Below, piece by piece: positions 7,021 through 13,003 of a stretch of DNA of 17,237 nt (position 1 is its first letter; every line of letters begins with the position of its first letter). The DNA comes from JBHIFB01 sp046760905 (GTDB lineage Bacteria > Gemmatimonadota > CAZMKB01). The position numbers and the translations under genes are program-made. A model generated the notes under the pieces. The model had not been told where the DNA came from and made no database searches. It was given only the letters and a program-made list of their open reading frames with translations. Location of the stretch: contig JBHIFB010000060.1 in assembly GCA_046760905.1 (NCBI GenBank), positions 1 to 17,237 of the forward strand, read 5' to 3'.

Positions 7021-7968
7021 ATGGAGAGGGAGAACCGAACCGTGTTAGAGATAAGAAATCTCAATAAGGCTTTCGGAGAAACAGTGGCCGTTGAAAATCT
7101 GAGCCTGGCGGTTTCATCCGGAGAGATCTATGGGCTGCTCGGGCCGAACGGGGCAGGAAAGACCACCATCATCTCCATAGTATGCGGTTTGCTTCAGCCC
7201 GACGGCGGGAGCGTCCGGATAGGAGGTAGGGATCTGCGGGAGGATCCCATCGGGCTCAGGGCCATGATGGGGTTCGTCCCTCAGGAGATCGCCATCTATG
7301 AGGAACTGTCTGCGCTGGAGAATGTCAGGTTCTGGGGCAGGCTATACGGGCTCAAAGGAGGCGACCTCGAAGCCCGGGCGAGAGAGGTGCTCACCCGGGT
7401 GGGGCTTTGGGAACGGGCGAAGGATACGATCGAAGAATACTCTGGAGGCATGAAACGGCGGATCAACCTTGCCGTGTCGCTTCTGCACCGGCCGAACCTG
7501 CTTCTATTGGATGAGCCCACCGTGGGAATCGACCCGCAGGCACGCCTGAACATCCTCGAGATAATAAGGGAGATAGCCGAATCCGGTGCCGCCATACTCT
7601 ACACAACCCATTACATGGAGGAGGCTGAGAAACTCTGTGACAGGATAGGCATCATGGATCAGGGGAAGTTACTGGCCGAGGGCACCCTTGATGAGCTTGT
7701 CAGCATGTTGGGGGAAGGAAAGATAGTCACCCTGAAGGGCCGGTTCGAGGCCGATCAGCTGGACGAGTTCTTCATTGGTCGCCGGGATGTGAAAATCCTG
7801 GGCCGGGAAGCCGGATACTGTCTTTTCCACTCCAGGATGCCTGAGCAGATCACAGAAATCATCAAGTCCCTCTTCGACAACAACGTCGGGGTCCAGGACA
7901 TATCGGTCAAAGATCCGAGTCTTGAAAGCCTGTTCATCAAACTGACCGGAAAGGAGCTAAGGGATTGA
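7021..7968 (+). CDS. ABC exporter ATP-binding protein (DrrA/CcmA type, DUF4162)
   Basis: A 315-residue nucleotide-binding subunit that powers export by the two ABC-2 permeases encoded just downstream. All motifs are intact: Walker A GPNGAGKT (41-48), Q-loop Gln88, signature YSGGMKRR (140-147), Walker B LLLLDE (160-165) and H-loop His197. Residues ~228-313 form the C-terminal extension (DUF4162-like) common to drug and lipid exporters of this class. GAGGA lies 10 nt before the ATG. An alternative start is the GTG at 7042, preceded by GGAGAGGGAG, which would begin at the usual MLEIRNL position. The stop overlaps the next gene by 4 nt (TTGA). Substrate unknown: drug, lipid or other hydrophobic cargo are the usual options. 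Confidence 0.93.
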   Translation: MERENRTVLEIRNLNKAFGETVAVENLSLAVSSGEIYGLLGPNGAGKTTIISIVCGLLQPDGGSVRIGGRDLREDPIGLRAMMGFVPQEIAIYEELSALENVRFWGRLYGLKGGDLEARAREVLTRVGLWERAKDTIEEYSGGMKRRINLAVSLLHRPNLLLLDEPTVGIDPQARLNILEIIREIAESGAAILYTTHYMEEAEKLCDRIGIMDQGKLLAEGTLDELVSMLGEGKIVTLKGRFEADQLDEFFIGRRDVKILGREAGYCLFHSRMPEQITEIIKSLFDNNVGVQDISVKDPSLESLFIKLTGKELRD

Positions 7969-9218
7969 GTACCATCTGGACGCTTCTTAAAAAGGATCTG
8001 CTGAGGCGAGCCCAGGCTCCGGTCGGTGTGCTGGTCTTGATGGCGATTCCGCTTGTGATCTCCCTGATATTCGGGATGGTCTTCTCCCCCTCGGGCGATC
8101 AGAAGCTCCCGAGGTTCAAGCTCCTGATAGTGGATACAGACAACACGTTCGTTTCGCAGTTCGTGAAATCGGCTTTCACACAGGGTGAGCTTGCCGAAAT
8201 GATAGAGCTGGAGGAAGTGTCGCCTGAGGATGGGAAAGACATGATGAAAGGAGGGAAAGCGAGCGCCCTAGTTGAGATACCTGAGAATTTCGGCACAGAC
8301 CTTCTGGATGGTAAGAAGGTCAAGCTGAGGCTTGTGAAGAATCCAGCCGAGCAGTTTGTACCGGATGTCCTAGAGAAAATTACAGAGACACTTGCCCTCA
8401 TTATGGATTACGGCGTTCGCATACTGGCCGATCCAATCCAGGAGATTCGCTCTCACGAAACCGGAGAGCGTTTTCCCGATGAGGAGAGCTGGCTTACGGT
8501 TAGTCGATTGTTCTACACGAGACTCGAAAAAATCCAGAAATACGCCCTCCCTCCCGGAATCGAGCTTGAAACCGAGACAGTAGGCGAGGAAGAGGAGAGG
8601 GCAGATGTGAACTACTTTGCACTCTTCTTGCCAGGGATGGCCCTTATGAGCCTTCTTTTCATCGGGGAGATCGCTTTCAGGGACCTGGCAGTGGAGAACA
8701 CGGGCGGCCAGTTGAAGCGCATCTTTGTCACCCCCACCGCGGCTTCCAGGATCCTTGTGGGAAAGCTGGTATATGCGTTCACTTTGGTATACGTTTCCTT
8801 CCTTGTTATGGCATTTTCCGGCATCATCCTTTTCAAAATAACGCTCGAGCGGCCGGCGCTGTTTTTCCTCGGCGGGGCACTCGCAAGCCTGGCGTGTGCA
8901 GGAATCATGGGATTTGTGTACAGCCTGATCGGCCAGGAGAAGAAAGGCGAGGCGGTCACCTCCATCATCATAATCGTGATGTGCATGGTGGGCGGGAGTT
9001 TTGTTCCGATCCAGGCGCTTCCGGAATTTCTTAAGACCGTGGCGCATTTCACGGTGAACTACTGGAGCATAGATCTGCTCCAGGGGTCTCTCTGGTCCGG
9101 CTTCACCTCCGGTGGCTCTGGGACTGACATGCTCGTTCTGACAGCGATAGCGGCTTTTAGCATTACACTCAGTGTGATGATCCTCCACAGAAAGCTCGCA
9201 AGGGGCATAGTCTCATGA
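7965..9218 (+). CDS. ABC-2 type permease, first subunit
   Basis: A 417-residue membrane subunit of the exporter (ABC2_membrane_3-like, YhhJ/DrrB class). An N-terminal helix (residues ~16-37) is followed by a large extracytoplasmic domain (~40-210). About five helices then run to the C-terminus, starting near YFALFLPGMALMSLLFIGEI, with the cytoplasmic loop GGQLKRIFVTPTAASRILVGK between the first two. The C-terminal SFVPIQALPEF stretch is typical of the fold. The TTG start sits in a TTGA overlap with the ATPase stop and has AAGGAG upstream within the ATPase gene, so translation is coupled. It ends in an ATGA overlap with the second permease. The pair presumably forms a heterodimer. Confidence 0.9.
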   Translation: MSTIWTLLKKDLLRRAQAPVGVLVLMAIPLVISLIFGMVFSPSGDQKLPRFKLLIVDTDNTFVSQFVKSAFTQGELAEMIELEEVSPEDGKDMMKGGKASALVEIPENFGTDLLDGKKVKLRLVKNPAEQFVPDVLEKITETLALIMDYGVRILADPIQEIRSHETGERFPDEESWLTVSRLFYTRLEKIQKYALPPGIELETETVGEEEERADVNYFALFLPGMALMSLLFIGEIAFRDLAVENTGGQLKRIFVTPTAASRILVGKLVYAFTLVYVSFLVMAFSGIILFKITLERPALFFLGGALASLACAGIMGFVYSLIGQEKKGEAVTSIIIIVMCMVGGSFVPIQALPEFLKTVAHFTVNYWSIDLLQGSLWSGFTSGGSGTDMLVLTAIAAFSITLSVMILHRKLARGIVS

Positions 9219-10372
9219 AGACAGCCGTACTGATCTCCGCCGAACTGCGTGTACTCTCCCGTTCGAGAGCATCTCTCGTCTGGTTCTTCCTGATGCCTCT
9301 TCTGTTCTCGCTTTTTTTCGGCATTGCGTTCAGTGAGAGCGACCAGAGACCCAGAGTCGCACTCGGGATAGTGAACGAAGATGAGGGTTTTCTCAGCAGG
9401 AGATTGACCGATGAGCTTAAATCGGAGGGATTCACTGTCAATGAGCTCTCGGCCGGGGACTTCGAAGCGGATGAATCGATGCCGAGGGCCCTCTTCATAC
9501 CTAAGCGATTCACTGAACGGGTGCTCGATGGAGAAACGGTGAAGATCACACTTAAGAAGCGGGAAGATGCGAATGTGAAGGCCTCAAAGGCGGCCGAGGC
9601 CAATATCTTTAAGGCCATCATCCGGATCCTTGGAAACCTATCGCTAATGGAGCTCGAGGAGACTGCAGACAGCACGGCTACCATGGAGGCGGCCTATGAC
9701 CGGGCCGTCCCGGGAGAACCCAGGGTCGAACTTGTCGTCGAGATTGCCGGCCGATACGAAAAGATCCCATCGGGATTCAATCACACAGTGCCCGGGAATG
9801 TAGTGATGTTCGTTCTGATGTGCGTTCTCATTTACGGCATCCACTTGCTGATAGCGGAAAGAAAGAGTGGACTCCTTCTCAGAATATCCGTCGGACCCGT
9901 ATCCACCGCCCAGATCCTTTCGAGTCGGCTTCTTAGCAGAGCGATGGCCGGGGTGATCCAGGTCGTGGTGCTGTTTGCAGCAGCGAAATTCCTCTTCGGT
10001 GTTTACTTCGGTAGTAGCTGGGCGGGCCTCTTGCTTCTGATGGCATCGTATGTTATGTGTGTTGCCGGACTATCGATGCTGGTGGGAGCAATAGTTGACA
10101 CACCGGAATACGCATCCGGCCTGTCAGTACTTCTCACACTCGTTATGTCATCCCTGGGCGGATGCTGGTGGCCACTTGAGGTTGTTCCATCGCCGGTACG
10201 AGAGCTCGCTTTTGTGTTTCCGACCGGCTGGGCCATGGACGGGCTTCATAAGGTCATGGCCTTCGGCTACGGCCTCAGGGCGGTGGTCCCCAACGCCCTG
10301 GTCCTCGGGGGAATGTTTGTACTTTTCACCGCCGCTTCAATCCGCTTGATGAGGAAAATGATGACACAATAG
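9215..10372 (+). CDS. ABC-2 type permease, second subunit
   Basis: A 385-residue paralogue of the preceding gene with the same plan. It has one N-terminal helix (~20-40, WFFLMPLLFSLFFGIAF), an extracytoplasmic domain (~41-190) and then about five helices with the loop RKSGLLLRISVGPVSTAQIL. The element SSLGGCWWPLEVVPSPVRELA corresponds to SFVPIQALPEF of the first subunit. Its extracytoplasmic domain is shorter than that of the first permease, so the two are not interchangeable copies. The ATG overlaps the upstream stop (ATGA, 9215-9218). No clear terminator follows the stop. A short frame, 10395-10478, sits behind AGGAGG but has no room between that SD and its ATG. Confidence 0.9.
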   Translation: MKTAVLISAELRVLSRSRASLVWFFLMPLLFSLFFGIAFSESDQRPRVALGIVNEDEGFLSRRLTDELKSEGFTVNELSAGDFEADESMPRALFIPKRFTERVLDGETVKITLKKREDANVKASKAAEANIFKAIIRILGNLSLMELEETADSTATMEAAYDRAVPGEPRVELVVEIAGRYEKIPSGFNHTVPGNVVMFVLMCVLIYGIHLLIAERKSGLLLRISVGPVSTAQILSSRLLSRAMAGVIQVVVLFAAAKFLFGVYFGSSWAGLLLLMASYVMCVAGLSMLVGAIVDTPEYASGLSVLLTLVMSSLGGCWWPLEVVPSPVRELAFVFPTGWAMDGLHKVMAFGYGLRAVVPNALVLGGMFVLFTAASIRLMRKMMTQ

Positions 10373-10456
10373 TTGTGAAAACGTTTGAAGGAGGATGGTA
10401 GCTGCCCCATCTTTGAAACAAGAGAAACACTGCCCTGATCTTAAAAAAGCGTCCCC

Positions 10457-10530
10457 AATGCTCTCGCGACTCACTTAAGGGCTCCAAGTTCCAGAAAAAC
10501 TGGGGAAGTCCTCCTGATTTTTAAATTGAC
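10457..10530 (+). repeat. Intergenic repeat element, copy B
   Basis: Second copy of the element at 6799-6871, with the same block order and spacing to within one base, ending in TTGAC of the promoter that follows. The MLSRLT codons (10458-10475) differ from copy A only at third positions (TCG/TCA, CGA/CGG, ACT/ACC), but an in-frame TAA follows. If one base after ACT is ignored, the frame continues as KGSKFQKNWGSPPDF to a stop at 10522-10524, again matching copy A at GS and QKN. A short CCAG-A5-CTGG hairpin lies at 10491-10503. Confidence 0.6.
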
Positions 10531-10555
10531 ACGGGCAGGGCAAAGGTAATAAATT
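10526..10555 (+). promoter_or_regulatory. Probable sigma70 promoter of the beta-barrel protein gene
   Basis: TTGACA (10526-10531) is a perfect -35 box. The best -10 is TAAATT (10550-10555), with an 18-nt spacer and a 4/6 match. The expected start near 10562 would give a leader of about 100 nt that includes both hairpins at 10571-10633. The -35 box is the last block of repeat copy B. Confidence 0.5.
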
Positions 10556-10570
10556 CTGACTAACCATCAT

Positions 10571-10591
10571 GCCCCCTAAATCAACCGGGGC
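10571..10591 (+). other. Leader hairpin 1 upstream of the beta-barrel gene
   Basis: GCCCC (10571-10575) pairs with GGGGC (10587-10591) around an 11-nt loop. It falls in the probable 5' leader and is followed closely by a second, longer hairpin. Confidence 0.35.
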
Positions 10592-10601
10592 ACAACGCAG
10601 G

Positions 10602-10633
10602 ATGAAAATCCGCCGGTGGGAGGCGATTTTCAT
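10602..10633 (+). other. Leader hairpin 2 upstream of the beta-barrel gene
   Basis: ATGAAAATCCGCC (10602-10614) pairs with GGCGATTTTCAT (10622-10633), forming 12 bp with a single bulged C and a 7-nt GGTGGGA loop. It ends 32 nt before the ATG and 21 nt before the Shine-Dalgarno sequence. It has no T-run, so it is more likely an mRNA-stabilising or regulatory leader structure than a terminator. Confidence 0.5.
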
Positions 10634-10665
10634 ATAAACGTTATCAACTTCGCGAGGAGGGATGG

Positions 10666-11307
10666 ATGAAAAAAACCTTTGCTGCTATCATCCTGTGCTT
10701 TTTTCTGCTCCCGTCGGCTGCAGGCGCACAGATAGTCTTTGGCGTTAGGCTCGCGACCAGCTCAAGCCTTGGCAACGTTGGGCCCACCAACCTGCACGGC
10801 GGCTACGCAGGTATCGAGCTTAGCGAAAGGATAACAGCGATAGGCGGATTCGATTTCTCGAAGTTCGTCGCCGAGAATGAAGATCGAAGCTCTATCAGCT
10901 CCTTCATACCGTTCGGAGGTATTAAATACTATCTGAAGGAAAAGGACGATGGACTCGTCACTCTCTACCTGAGAGGAGATTTCTACAAGGCGGTAACCCG
11001 GTGGCCAAACATGGGTGATACTGCTCTCATGCTGGTAAGCGGACTCCTCGGCCCGTCGCAGGTGACAATGACACAGACTGAAGTGGAAGAATTCCTGAAG
11101 GAGATTCTAAGCCCCTGGGGATTCACAGTCGCTTACGGTGCCGAGTACTACTTCTCTGATGCATTCAGCCTGGGCGGGGAATTCGGCCTCAGAAACGGCT
11201 TCTCGAAAGCCGAGGTCAACGTCTCGGAGACGGGCAATCTTGAGACGACGAAGGTCCGTTTCCACGACACTTACGTGGCACTGACGTTGAACTTCATTAT
11301 TTTCTGA
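10666..11307 (+). CDS. Small outer-membrane beta-barrel-like protein
   Basis: A 213-residue exported protein with a clear signal peptide (KK, hydrophobic AAIILCFFLL, cleavage probably after AGA at residue 21, before Gln). The mature part alternates short amphipathic strands and Gly-rich turns (GVRLATSSS, GGYAGIELSERITAIGGFDFS, FTVAYGAEYYFSDAFSLGGEFGLRNGFS) and ends in a strand closing with Phe (YVALTLNFIIF). That C-terminal Phe is the usual outer-membrane insertion signal. The size fits an 8-stranded OMP_b-brl-type barrel. An insertion at ~residues 120-150 (LLGPSQVTMTQTEVEEFLKE) looks like a helical loop. AGGAGG lies 5 nt before the ATG. It has its own promoter, so a functional link to the ABC exporter upstream is possible but not shown. 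Specific function unknown. Confidence 0.75.
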   Translation: MKKTFAAIILCFFLLPSAAGAQIVFGVRLATSSSLGNVGPTNLHGGYAGIELSERITAIGGFDFSKFVAENEDRSSISSFIPFGGIKYYLKEKDDGLVTLYLRGDFYKAVTRWPNMGDTALMLVSGLLGPSQVTMTQTEVEEFLKEILSPWGFTVAYGAEYYFSDAFSLGGEFGLRNGFSKAEVNVSETGNLETTKVRFHDTYVALTLNFIIF

Positions 11308-11502
11308 TCATCCTCTTACGCTCACCCTGTCACCGAAGGCGAGATAACCGTCACAGTGACGGCCGGAAACCATGTTCCGCACGTTAGTGTGATCCCTGTC
11401 CAATCGTGCAAACCTCGTGGCCACGGGACCACCTGCCCCACCGATTCCATCACCGGCATTCCTCAAAAGTTAATCTTTGCTCATGCACTTTTCTCTGAAT
11501 GA
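11308..11502 (+). other. In-frame open extension after the beta-barrel stop (possible relic)
   Basis: After the TGA at 11305-11307 the same frame stays open for 64 codons to a TGA at 11500-11502. It includes the protein-like run TEGEITVTVTAGNHVPHVSV. It has no start codon or ribosome binding site of its own. The barrel protein already ends properly in Phe, so this is unlikely to be translated as an extension. It could be decayed coding sequence or chance. Confidence 0.2.
11348..11362. repeat. 15-bp perfect palindrome
   Basis: CCGTCAC-A-GTGACGG has 7-bp arms about one central base. It lies in the 299-nt gap between the barrel gene and the regulator operon, about 200 nt upstream of that operon's promoter. 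It could be a protein-binding site. No T-run follows. Confidence 0.35.
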
Positions 11503-11514
11503 CTTTTTCAGAGA
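11492..11514. repeat. Inverted repeat just upstream of the regulator promoter
   Basis: TCTCTGAA (11492-11499) and TTCAGAGA (11507-11514) form a perfect 8-bp dyad with a 7-nt loop, ending 15 nt before the -35 box. Its place suits an activator or repressor site. It lacks the GC-rich stem and following T-run of a terminator for the upstream gene. Confidence 0.45.
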
Positions 11515-11529
11515 CCTCAAACAAAAAAC

Positions 11530-11558
11530 TTGACAATTTCATAAAATTGATGTATAGT
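11530..11558 (+). promoter_or_regulatory. Sigma70 promoter of the XRE-EIIA/DksA-like operon
   Basis: TTGACA (11530-11535) and TATAGT (11553-11558, 5/6) are separated by exactly 17 nt in AT-rich DNA, with TG directly before the -10. The expected start is near 11565, about 42 nt before the ATG at 11607. Confidence 0.8.
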
Positions 11559-11562
11559 ATTA

Positions 11563-11576
11563 AGTAAACAGTAAAC
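11563..11576 (+). repeat. Tandem heptamer AGTAAAC x2 at the transcription start
   Basis: AGTAAAC occurs twice head-to-tail (11563-11569, 11570-11576) over the expected +1 region. A direct repeat here could be an operator for the encoded XRE-type regulator. Autoregulation is inference from position only. Confidence 0.35.
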
Positions 11577-11606
11577 AATATTTAAAAATTCATCAGTGGG
11601 AAGAAG

Positions 11607-12497
11607 ATGGATTTCGGACATACTCTCAGGATCATTAGGACATCCATGGGTATCAGCCTTAGGCATCTCTCGAGGGAGGTCGGCTTCTCACCGACCTATC
11701 TAAGCCATGTGGAAACAGGAAAGCTGCAACCCCCCAGTGAGAAACGAATAAGAAAGATAGAGAATGTCCTTCACATCCCGGAGGGATCCCTCCTGGAACT
11801 CACGAACCGCATGGATCCTAAGGTGAAAAGATATCTCAACGAACTTACCGAGGTAACCTCCTTTCTGAAAGCCGCCGCTGACGCAGGGCTCTCAGAGAAG
11901 GATTTTCTCGACCTGACTGAAATCCTCGTCAAGGAGGGCAGAGAAGGTGTGAGAAAAATGTTACATAAGAAGAAGCAGAAGATACATATAAAAGGATCCA
12001 GAAAACCGGAATCCATCCAGCATGCATGCCCGATATCGCTTTCGGCCTATCTGAGGAAGGAACTTATCTCGCTGGATTTCGAAGGTGGGAAAAAAGAGGA
12101 AGTCATGGCTCGGGCCATGGAAAAATTCAGCAGGGTCTTTCCGACGTTCAACAAAGAGGAGGCACTCCAGGCCCTCCTTAAGAGGGAAGAACAGGCAAGC
12201 ACAGGCATAGGCAGCGGCATCGCAATACCGCATCTCATGACCGACAGGATCGATGCAACGGTGATGGGCATCTTCAGATTTCCACGGGGCATCCCCTTTG
12301 ACTCCATCGACACAAGGCCGGTCAGGCTCCTTTTTATTCTTGTGGGTCCAGCTGTGCATGGAGAGGCACACCTAAAGATTCTGGCCAGAATTGCTCAGCT
12401 CATGAACCACGACCACTTCAAGGAAAAGCTATTAGCGGCAAGAAAAGCCAATCAAATCCTCAACCTGTTTGCGGAAGCTGACGAAAGGATAATTTAA
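11607..12497 (+). CDS. XRE-type helix-turn-helix regulator fused to a PTS EIIA (fructose/Ntr type) domain
   Basis: A 296-residue protein with two recognisable domains. Residues ~5-65 are an XRE/Cro-type HTH (LRIIRTSMGISLRHLSREV, then SPTYLSHVETGKLQPP). A charged helical linker (~66-130) ends in KKKQKIHIKGSRK. Residues ~143-292 are a PTS EIIA type-2 domain (PF00359, as in FruA/PtsN) with the signature REEQASTGIGSGIAIPH and the phospho-acceptor His209; GEAHLKILA (His255) supplies the second conserved His. This suggests a transcription factor whose activity follows phosphotransfer (HPr/NPr-like) status. No EIIB or EIIC gene is near, so a regulatory rather than transport role is likely. GTGGGA is a modest RBS. 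The gene has the promoter at 11530-11558 and is followed after 2 nt by the DksA-like gene. Confidence 0.88.
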   Translation: MDFGHTLRIIRTSMGISLRHLSREVGFSPTYLSHVETGKLQPPSEKRIRKIENVLHIPEGSLLELTNRMDPKVKRYLNELTEVTSFLKAAADAGLSEKDFLDLTEILVKEGREGVRKMLHKKKQKIHIKGSRKPESIQHACPISLSAYLRKELISLDFEGGKKEEVMARAMEKFSRVFPTFNKEEALQALLKREEQASTGIGSGIAIPHLMTDRIDATVMGIFRFPRGIPFDSIDTRPVRLLFILVGPAVHGEAHLKILARIAQLMNHDHFKEKLLAARKANQILNLFAEADERII

Positions 12498-12499
12498 CC

Positions 12500-12952
12500 A
12501 TGAGAAAGGACCATAGAAGGAGAGCAAGAAGACCGGAGCGATCCCGGCCAGCGAGGAGAACTGGCAGGATCAGCCAGGTCGAAGAAGAAAGGCTCGTGAA
12601 GAAGCTCCTCGCAGAGAGGGATATAACTCTTAAGCAGATCGTCATCCTGCAAGGGCGCAGTTCAAACACCAATAGGGATTCTTCTGTAAGTCTTTCCACA
12701 GATCCTTACCATATCACAGATATGGGATCGGATGCTGTGGAGAGGGAAAGGTTGTTCCAACTCATTTCGGGCCTGAGAAGAAAGCTGAGGATTATAGACG
12801 AAGCCCTAGAGAATATCTACAAGAAACAGGACTACGGGGTGTGCAGGCGGTGCGAAAAGCCTATACAGAAAAAACGCCTGCGTGTTATTCCATATACGAT
12901 GCTCTGTTTCGACTGTCAAAAAAGCCAGGAGAGCTATTCCACTTTTGAATGA
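12500..12952 (+). CDS. DksA/TraR-family zinc-finger protein
   Basis: A 150-residue member of the DksA/TraR family, which binds the RNA polymerase secondary channel and tunes initiation, often with ppGpp. Residues ~26-108 are the coiled-coil part, with HITDMGSDAVERE (71-83) in the acidic tip region. The C-terminal four-Cys finger is complete: C115-x2-C118 and C136-x2-C139, in the family context YGVCRRC...RLRVIPYTMLCFDC. The first 23 residues are an unusual Arg-rich tail (about ten Arg) with no alternative ATG before Met75. The spacing of tip acids (Asp74, Asp78, Ala79) differs from the DxxDxA of E. coli DksA. The gene begins 2 nt after the XRE-EIIA stop, so the two are almost certainly co-transcribed. 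Confidence 0.88.
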   Translation: MRKDHRRRARRPERSRPARRTGRISQVEEERLVKKLLAERDITLKQIVILQGRSSNTNRDSSVSLSTDPYHITDMGSDAVERERLFQLISGLRRKLRIIDEALENIYKKQDYGVCRRCEKPIQKKRLRVIPYTMLCFDCQKSQESYSTFE

Positions 12953-12956
12953 GTTT

Positions 12957-12981
12957 ATGGACTCTATTTGATCAAGTCCAT
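12957..12981. other. Hairpin between the convergent DksA-like and purine-permease genes
   Basis: ATGGACT (12957-12963) and AGTCCAT (12975-12981) form a perfect 7-bp stem with an 11-nt loop, starting 5 nt after the DksA-like stop. There is no T-run on either strand, so it is only a weak terminator candidate. The 9-mer GACTCTATT occurs at 12960 and again at 13000, overlapping the purine-permease stop. Confidence 0.35.
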
Positions 12982-13003
12982 GCAGCACCGGCCGGGCCCG
13001 ACT

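Noticed and set aside
8370..9188. Long antisense reading frame (272 codons) opposite the first ABC permease
   Set aside because: It is a shadow of the permease: no RBS, low-complexity His/Arg/Lys-rich translation with no recognisable domain, while the sense frame has clear membrane helices and coupled overlaps at both ends.
10395..10478. 27-codon small gene after the ABC operon, preceded by AGGAGG
   Set aside because: The AGGAGG directly touches the ATG, leaving no spacer, and the frame runs into the repeat element. Coding potential is not convincing.
10581..10633. FMN (RFN) riboswitch upstream of the beta-barrel gene
   Set aside because: Only a short stretch resembles the conserved start of the element. 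An extra segment interrupts it, and the later conserved helices are not visible within the ~100-nt leader. The downstream gene is not a flavin gene.
12991..13003. GC-rich palindromic stretch GGCCGGGCCCG between convergent genes as a terminator
   Set aside because: Self-complementary but too short to leave a loop and not followed by a T-run on either strand.
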